From Thuidium tamariscinum (Eukaryota; Streptophyta; Bryopsida; Hypnales; Thuidiaceae), in assembly GCA_947034885.2 (NCBI GenBank), contig OX344751.2, forward strand, positions 45,103,082-45,167,081: a DNA stretch of 64,000 nt, in the 5' to 3' direction. The position numbers and the translations under genes were made by a program. Positions 58,398 to 64,000 of the stretch are shown piece after piece. Below the pieces are notes generated by a model that saw only the letters and a list, made by a program, of their open reading frames with translations, was not told the origin of the DNA and made no database searches. How positions within the stretch are numbered: the stretch's first letter is position 1; each line of letters starts with the position of its first letter.

Positions 58398-58786
58398 TTT
58401 TCGAAACAAATGGCATGAAGAAGGTTCCAGCACTGATCCTGTTTGAGAAAAGCTTCAAAGAGACATGCCATTATTAGTATTAACTCTTACCACTTTTCCA
58501 AGACAAAAAAAAAAGAGCCAGTCCGAACTATGCTTCATTTTGAGATTTTAATTTTAATTTTAATTTTTTTTAAACACATGGACAAATTCCATTGCAGGGA
58601 GAGAGTACAGATTTTAATGATTTGAATGCAGGGAGAGAAAGCAGCCAACCACTCACTCAAGCAGGCCAATTGCTAATTAAATCAATGCCCCCAAATTAAG
58701 TCAGCTTAATATACTTAGCTTTGTGGGCGGGGCAACATACTCATCAGTGACGGAAGTGGGAGGCACCATAGCACAGGAGTGGAGAG

Positions 58787-58823
58787 CCTCCCTCCCTCCC
58801 CGCCCGCCCGCCCGCCCGCCCGC
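58787..58823. repeat. (CCTC)n-(CCCG)n compound microsatellite
   Basis: CCTCCCTCCCTCCC followed directly by CCCG units. The C-rich strand with regular C-tracts means the complement has G-runs suited to a G-quadruplex. It is a striking GC-rich tract in AT-rich DNA. Confidence 0.9.
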
Positions 58824-59698
58824 TCAGAGCCAACACTCCGTCATCCTGGCTAGCCTACAGTAAGCTGAGCTTAGGTTGGGGAAGACTCCAGTAGCCATCT
58901 TCTTTGCAGTTTCTTCCGTCGAAAAGTGACTAAGTAGACTCACTTCCACTAAGGTAGACCAACCTATTACCACCCTGATTTGCAATTGGACGAAGTTATC
59001 TTGGGGCCAGAGGTGTGCGCATGTTTCACGAACCAAACCCAAGTGCAATTATAATTTTCTAATCATAATTGTAATTTCTGTGAATTTTTGTGAAGTGTTC
59101 AGCCTTAAATTTACAAAAGCGTCCATGACTAGGGTCATAAACATCCTAATAACAACCCCATAACCACCTTCTTATGTCCCTATAAGCATTTAAGTATTCA
59201 CCAAATCAGCTACTGCCACAATACCCTAAATGACATAAATGCACTGATTTTGTCAGATTTCCAGGCAGAATTGGCTCATTTCAGTACAGATTTGGATAGT
59301 AGAATGGGTAGTAATGGGGTCAAATATAGGGTGACGGAAATGGATTGCAGACGGAATTAGGCAGGTCTACCTTATCTGGCTTGGAGTGTTCACAACTCTG
59401 ACGGTGCTACCAATTTTATTTTAATTTGATAGCCAAAAAATGAGAAGCCATGTTTTTTAGCAACTTCAGCTAATTCGGAAAACTGACGGACTGATTTTAC
59501 AAATCAAAACACGGATCTACCTCAACACTAACTGAGCAAAAAGTAAATCCAATTACGCTCTGTGTCAAAAATCAACAAAATCAACAATTGAAAATGAGTA
59601 CCGAATGATATTTATGACTGTCAATTGTACGTTTCCCCCAAATGGAAGAAACAAAAACAGAAAAAGTGGTTCATATTGAGTGGGTACTCTAGGCATAT

Positions 59699-60124
59699 TA
59701 AGGTAGAACCACCTACATCCAATCATTTAAGCAATTTTGGAACAGATCATGAGGAGTATGAGGCTAAGTAAAATTTTCCCATGTAGCAAGATAAGAAAGA
59801 TGGGGATTGTAAATTTTTCATAATTTTATTCCCCAAACTGAAATTACTATAATTTTTAGAGGCCAAAAAGTGCTTTGAACCCATGACCAATGTCTAGAGT
59901 CCTCTAATTCGAATCATAGCCAAGATTACTTTCCCAATCGGTACTTCCCACACACTTTATGACACTTTGGGACATGTGTCATGATTTTATTAGTCCCACC
60001 CTTGAAAATGGGGGAAAAGTACATTCCAAGCTTTGATTGTAAATATCTTCTAGCCTTGGTTGAAATAGCCACATCCTATAGGTTGGGTATGGATCCTTGA
60101 TCGGGAATAGGTGGTTCTACCTTA
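59699..60124. mobile_element. MITE with 15-bp perfect TIRs and TA target duplication
   Basis: AGGTAGAACCACCTA (59701-59715) and its exact inverse (60108-60122) are flanked by TA on both sides. A TA duplication suits Tc1/mariner-type elements. 422 bp, no coding capacity. Confidence 0.8.
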
Positions 60125-60491
60125 GTACCCCTGAAGGACCAACCCTTCTATATTTGGCAAATTAGCAATTTTGATGTAGGGATGGTGGAAGCACCCAAAA
60201 CCGTCCAAATAAAGAATTCTGCATAGTTGAAGGCAGTTATTTCTAAAAATAATATTTTTCTAGTATTAGTGAGTGAAAATCATGAATATCTTAAAAAATA
60301 TAGTTTTTTCAGATGTCGTAGGTAGTTTTTATAATTTTTCAAAGTATTGGCTCCCTAAACCATTGAAATTGTTCAATAGATGCCTTGAGATCTAAACGCT
60401 GTTAAAATCAACAATGAGGCAATTAGAATTTGGTATGTGTTCTTTAATTGCATCATCAAATTACAATCCAAATTTGGCAAATACATTCACT

Positions 60492-60592
60492 ACAATCTAG
60501 GGGCAATTTAGGATGAATCTAGAGACAATTTAGGATGAGTCTAGGGACAATTTAGGATGAGTCTAGGGACAATTTAGGATGAGTCTAGGGTC
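60492..60592. repeat. 22-bp tandem repeat
   Basis: About 4.5 units of GGATGAGTCTAGGGACAATT plus TA, with a period of 22 bp. The first unit is slightly diverged (aatctagggg), the rest nearly identical. Confidence 0.9.
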
Positions 60593-61789
60593 CATTGCAA
60601 AGTACAAGTGCAATATTGGGTGTTTCTCCCTTACATGTGATTGGAGATTTCCATGCTTTTAAATCAAATTTAAATAGAAGGTATGAGGAATATCCTTCAT
60701 GTGAAACTCAAGACATTTAGAAATATGAGTTCAAAAGGGTTTTTTTCTTCCTAAATGAGTAGTTCCAACAAATTAGAAAAAAACATTTTTTTCAAAAAAA
60801 AAATTTGAAATTAGTTTTTTAGACTTATATATACATGGAAAGCTCTTATTAAATCATTCCAAATGAAAGTTGTGACAAAAGAGTTTTCTTTTCTGGACAT
60901 TTATGGCCATTTTTTACTCTAAAATAAACTTTGAAGTTCTTTATTCAACTCAATTTTCAATACGTTTTGGAAAAAAAATAATAAGATGTAGATTGCTTAT
61001 TACAACATTGCAACTATTGGAATTGGCATTTTCCAATTTGATAACTTAATTATTAACAATGTACTATTTTGAATCATTCTCTATTGTTTCCTACTTATTA
61101 TTTTTTTCCTAAATGTTGGACAATTCCAAATGATTCAGAATTTTACAAACACAAAACCAACTCCCCTTGAAGAATGAATCCAAAAAATATTGAACAATAC
61201 AGACATTTGTTCATACAAATATCACCTATGAAGTGCAATTGCCATATTTGTGGGAGTGCCAAAAAAAAAGATTTTAATTAATTCTATTTCTAATATTTTG
61301 CAATCCACATGATGTAAATTTCTAAAAAACATATACACATCTTTACAAAACAACACACTATAAGATTTTATAGGTACATATGTCCAAAATTGTTGTTCTT
61401 TTGAACATTTGGAAAACCCTCTGCATTTCAAGAAAACTAAATACTCCCTCTATCCTACTAAAAAATCCTAAATTAATTAGAATTTTTGTCCCACTAAAAA
61501 GTTGCCTTTCTTGATTTTGACTGCATATTATATAATAAGTTAAATGTTTTTTGTATTGAATGACCTTGTGGAGGCTAGATAAACAATCTAAGAGCATTTT
61601 TTAAGCCTTGTTAATTTGGCCTTGCCTATATGAGGCTTCTTATACTAATTGTTTCCTTAGACAATGCTATTGACTATGCATTTAGTGAACACTTTAGTGC
61701 TATGAAACTTTGATCATTAAGTGGGTCAAGTTTTCATATTGTAGATATTTAGATTGGGCAACATGTTTCTAGAATCCCATTGTTGCTAC

Positions 61790-61999
61790 TACCTTTTAAA
61801 TCATCTAAAATGATAGAGTTGGTAGCATATACAAAATGTGTTCAAATATCATACTTTCTATATAGATTTCGGGTGCCTAAATGGCAACACCTAAGTTTGA
61901 GATTTTGCATAGATCAAAGGGATGTGTTACTCATTTTCAAATGCATGTATTAGTGGCACTATGATTGAAAATACAATTAATCTCTCAAGAAAAATATTT
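61790..61999. repeat. Dispersed repeat fragment shared with 21810-22000
   Basis: Matching blocks in order: 'gttcaaatat', 'gatttcgggtgcc', 'caacacctaa', 'aatgcatgtattagtggcac'. Ends are not defined. Confidence 0.6.
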
Positions 62000-62520
62000 T
62001 TGGAGGTTATCACTAGGACAAAGGGGGTACAAGATAGCTAAGCTAGAAGGTCCACAATAAAGAGAAAAATAACATTGAGAGCAAATGAAACCAAATTAAA
62101 ACTAAAAAGAGACTACAAAAATTGAGAAGAAGACAGGCCCTCTTGTTCCATCTAATACAAGCATTGTAGTGAGAGGCAAGATTTGCCAATTGAAGCTAAT
62201 CTTGTCAAAATTGGCCCAAATATCTACAGCCTAATGAGGTCTATGGCTAGCACTATCTTGTACTATAATTTGAGCAGCCCTCCGAAAGTCTAGTAGAGCA
62301 TTGCAGAAGGGTTGTTGGAATAAAGCATATAGCCATTGACTTTGGGAAAAAACCTTGTTATTCTAAGCAATCCAAATGACCCAAAGTAAAGATCTATGCA
62401 AAATGAATCACATGATTTGAAGGCCAAGATTTCTATAAGGAAGGGTAGAACCAAAAATCCACATAATTGAGTGGACATAAACATGAGGCCCCATTAGAGG
62501 TTGTTTTTCAATGGGGTGGA
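62000..62520 (-). pseudogene. LINE ORF2 C-terminal remnant
   Basis: Read on the minus strand, broken frames show typical C-terminal LINE ORF2 text: 'SLLWVIWIA', then 'NNKVFS', 'QWLYALFQQ' and 'LLDFRRAA', followed later by 'GPSSLAILYPLCPS'. In the full LINE the comparable region reads GSVIWISWLDRNAICFNNSA. Several stops and frame changes make it non-functional. It is a different lineage from the 45.8-52.7 kb element. Confidence 0.65.
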
Positions 62521-62529
62521 TGAGGATGG

Positions 62530-63265
62530 TTTTAGCATATTCCTACACCTTTAAGGTATGAGCGTAGTATTAAAACTTGTAGATGGGTGTTTTGTCACTC
62601 CGAGTAATACAATAATTGCATCTAATATCAATACCATGGTTAATTTTTGCTTGCCAAGAATGCACTACCATTGCATTATGTCAAATCAACCACATTGTAT
62701 TAAAGAATGTTTGTTTTTTAGCAATGTATTCTACCCAGGTCTCAAGATTGTTCTCTAACTAAGATGCTTTCTCAGACCACACCAAAGTTTCCTAATTGAA
62801 GACTGCCAAATTATGTGAACTTTACTTCAATAAGACAGATGTCTTTAAGGTTTGCTCTCATCTCAATATTGGTTAGAGATTGGTTTGTTTCAAATTGGGA
62901 GAGTTTGCATGAAAAATCTAGTATGCTTTGGGTGCTCTAATCTTAATTGGTTAGGTTTTGGTTCTAGCTCTATTAGCTATTTGAAAACATACTAAACAAC
63001 GCACCCTAGAGGGTGCATTCTTTGACATTAATAGCAAAATCCCTTATTCCCATATTGTTCTTATGGACCGCTCCCATGATAGAATTAGCCCTCTAGTAGA
63101 ATTGGAGTTGATGAACTCTTGTTGTATTCAAATGTTTCCTTGTATATGCGAAAATCATAGGAGATTGCTCTTAATGTAAATATTTTCATTGAAGTTCTCT
63201 TCTTCTGTTGTGTATTGTGTCCTCTTACAATGGAAATTGTCCATGTGTTTCAAAAAGAAAAAAGG
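62530..63265 (+). pseudogene. LINE remnant: endonuclease fragment joined to a 3' end
   Basis: The frame at 62558-62758 includes KLVDGCFVTPSNTI and LFFSNVFYPGLKIVL. Just after it another frame has AFSDHTKVS, corresponding to the SDH motif of the APE endonuclease (SDHSPV in the full LINE). The segment ends 'cttacaatggaaattgtcc' then an A-rich tail (about 63218-63265), matching the 3' terminus of the full LINE ('tatcaatggaaattgtcc' plus poly-A). Most of ORF2 is missing, so it is internally deleted. Confidence 0.6.
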
Positions 63266-63563
63266 AAAAAGTTAGTTATTTCAAAAATTTGGTATTTGTA
63301 TTAGAAATGGTAGGTTTAGAGAGCTTTTGGTAAAAACATATTCAAGGAACTTTAAAGAATTAATGAATAGAGTATTTCACCCATTTGCAACCACTTGAGC
63401 AATTACACATATATAGAGTGCAACTTTTTTGAATGCAATTTTTTTTTCATGTACAAAAATAGAATTTGAAAAGATGCCATATTTTTCAGAATTTTATTAC
63501 ACAAATTGTAATTACAATGAATTTTTTAGAAGAAGACTCTCTTTGACCTATAATGGTGATAAA

Positions 63564-63910
63564 GGCTAATTGCAAAATCGGCAAGACGTTAAATCGTGCC
63601 ATCGAACCTGACGTGGCGCGGGTAAATCCAACCCCCCGCAGGTAAAACAGGTTTTACCAGGGGCTGATGAGGGTTTTGGGGTTTATGTTTTGTTGGGTTT
63701 TTTGGTTGTGTCAAGGTCCTTCCTAGCTAATTTGGGGTCTCCGAATCCGAATATGAATTCAGAATTTGAAAAAAATAAATTTTGAAAAAAATAAATTTTG
63801 AAAAAAATAAAAAATTTCAGCGTTTACCCTGGGGTAACTTCAGCTGCGCCACGTTAGTTTCAATTACACGATTTAACGTCGCGCACAAAATCAACCAAGG
63901 GCTAGTTGCA
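63564..63910. mobile_element. TIR element with GACGTTAAATCGTG ends, possibly MULE-like
   Basis: GACGTTAAATCGTG (63585) and its exact inverse (ending 63880) enclose about 296 bp containing GC-rich ends and a 16-bp repeat (GAAAAAAATAAATTTT, three units near 63768-63815). Further out, GGCTAATTGCA (63564-63574) and GGCTAGTTGCA (63900-63910) look like a target duplication of 9-11 bp with one change, as Mutator-type elements make. Non-coding. Confidence 0.6.
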
Positions 63911-64000
63911 TTTATGAGAGCCTTGCAATCAACTTTAATGTGCCATAATTGCTCCGAAAACTACACCACAACTTCATGGACACAAAACAACTTAAGGTGT

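Larger units (their letters stand above)
58296..59698. other. Intergenic DNA with microsatellites
   Basis: It contains a (GTTT)n tract and a CCTC/CCCG tract (listed separately). The region 58620-59400 is more mixed in composition, but its short open frames have no family. No gene called. Confidence 0.45.
60122..63363. mobile_element. Decayed TTAA-type element with later insertions
   Basis: The left end 'TTAGTACCCCTGAAGGACC' and right end 'AACTTTAAAG' plus AATTAA are eroded versions of the family ends. Positions of about 60720-61400 follow the central and right parts of 32320-33252 and of the split copy. The last block ('tattagaaatggtaggttta', 63300) is displaced by about 1.9 kb, in which LINE fragments and another repeat lie. 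Confidence 0.45.

Noticed and set aside
61441..62033. Stowaway-like start (TACTCCCTCTATCCTAC) with a possible inverse near 62033
   Set aside because: The proposed right end matches only loosely, and it falls in sequence better explained as a LINE C-terminal remnant.
62000..63265. Twin-priming (5' inversion) of one LINE
   Set aside because: The inverted piece is from the C-terminus and the forward piece includes the endonuclease plus 3' end, the wrong order for a single twin-primed copy.

Overview
The window looks like nuclear DNA of a land plant. It is strongly AT-rich and sparsely genic, and its genes have spliceosomal introns. It carries a xyloglucan-modifying enzyme (XTH), a cytosolic ribosomal protein gene (eL39) with a telo-box, a nuclear-type tRNA-Ala and a plant-type L1 LINE. 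The XTH has five coding exons and its coding style, like that of eL39, recalls bryophyte, lycophyte or fern sequences more than flowering plants. That placement is an impression from memory, not a computed result.

Genes, left to right: (1) minus strand, 96-248, first coding exon of an Elongin-A-like transcription factor that runs off the left edge; (2) minus strand, 19588-20901, a single-exon RING-H2 E3 ubiquitin ligase with seven 32-residue tandem repeats; (3) a gene-like island at 26.0-27.1 kb with one unassigned exon and a broken reading frame; (4) plus strand, 28065-30444, a complete five-exon XTH (286 aa); (5) minus strand, 31760-31915, intronless 51-aa ribosomal protein eL39, divergent from (6) tRNA-Ala(UGC) at 32119-32191; (7) plus strand, 35640-36454, the first two coding exons of an SMN (survival of motor neuron) homologue. 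Two further coding-like segments, at 14.3 kb and 41.1 kb, are unassigned.

Nearly everything else is transposon-derived. The dominant signal is a set of terminal-inverted-repeat elements, mostly 0.15-1 kb, whose ends read CCCCTAAAGGACC or close variants and which are flanked on both sides by TTAA. At least fifteen are visible, in several subfamilies. Some are chained, sharing one TTAA, and some contain younger elements. Other families are a TIR family with 4-bp target duplications (GGGTGAWTGC ends, two copies), a near-perfect palindromic CACTA-type MITE, a foldback element with internal subunits, a CATTAG-ended MITE (two copies), a TA-flanked MITE, a hAT-like MITE and a possible MULE-like element. 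A nearly complete L1 LINE (45794-52676, exact 13-bp target duplication) sits inside one TTAA element. Its ORF1 and ORF2 each carry only a few lesions, so it inserted recently. Two decayed LINE fragments in opposite orientation lie at 62.0-63.3 kb.

The genes are housekeeping or cell-wall genes with no evident shared pathway. The most unusual content is the TTAA-targeting element population and its nested architecture. No LTR retrotransposon coding region, CRISPR array or organellar segment was seen.
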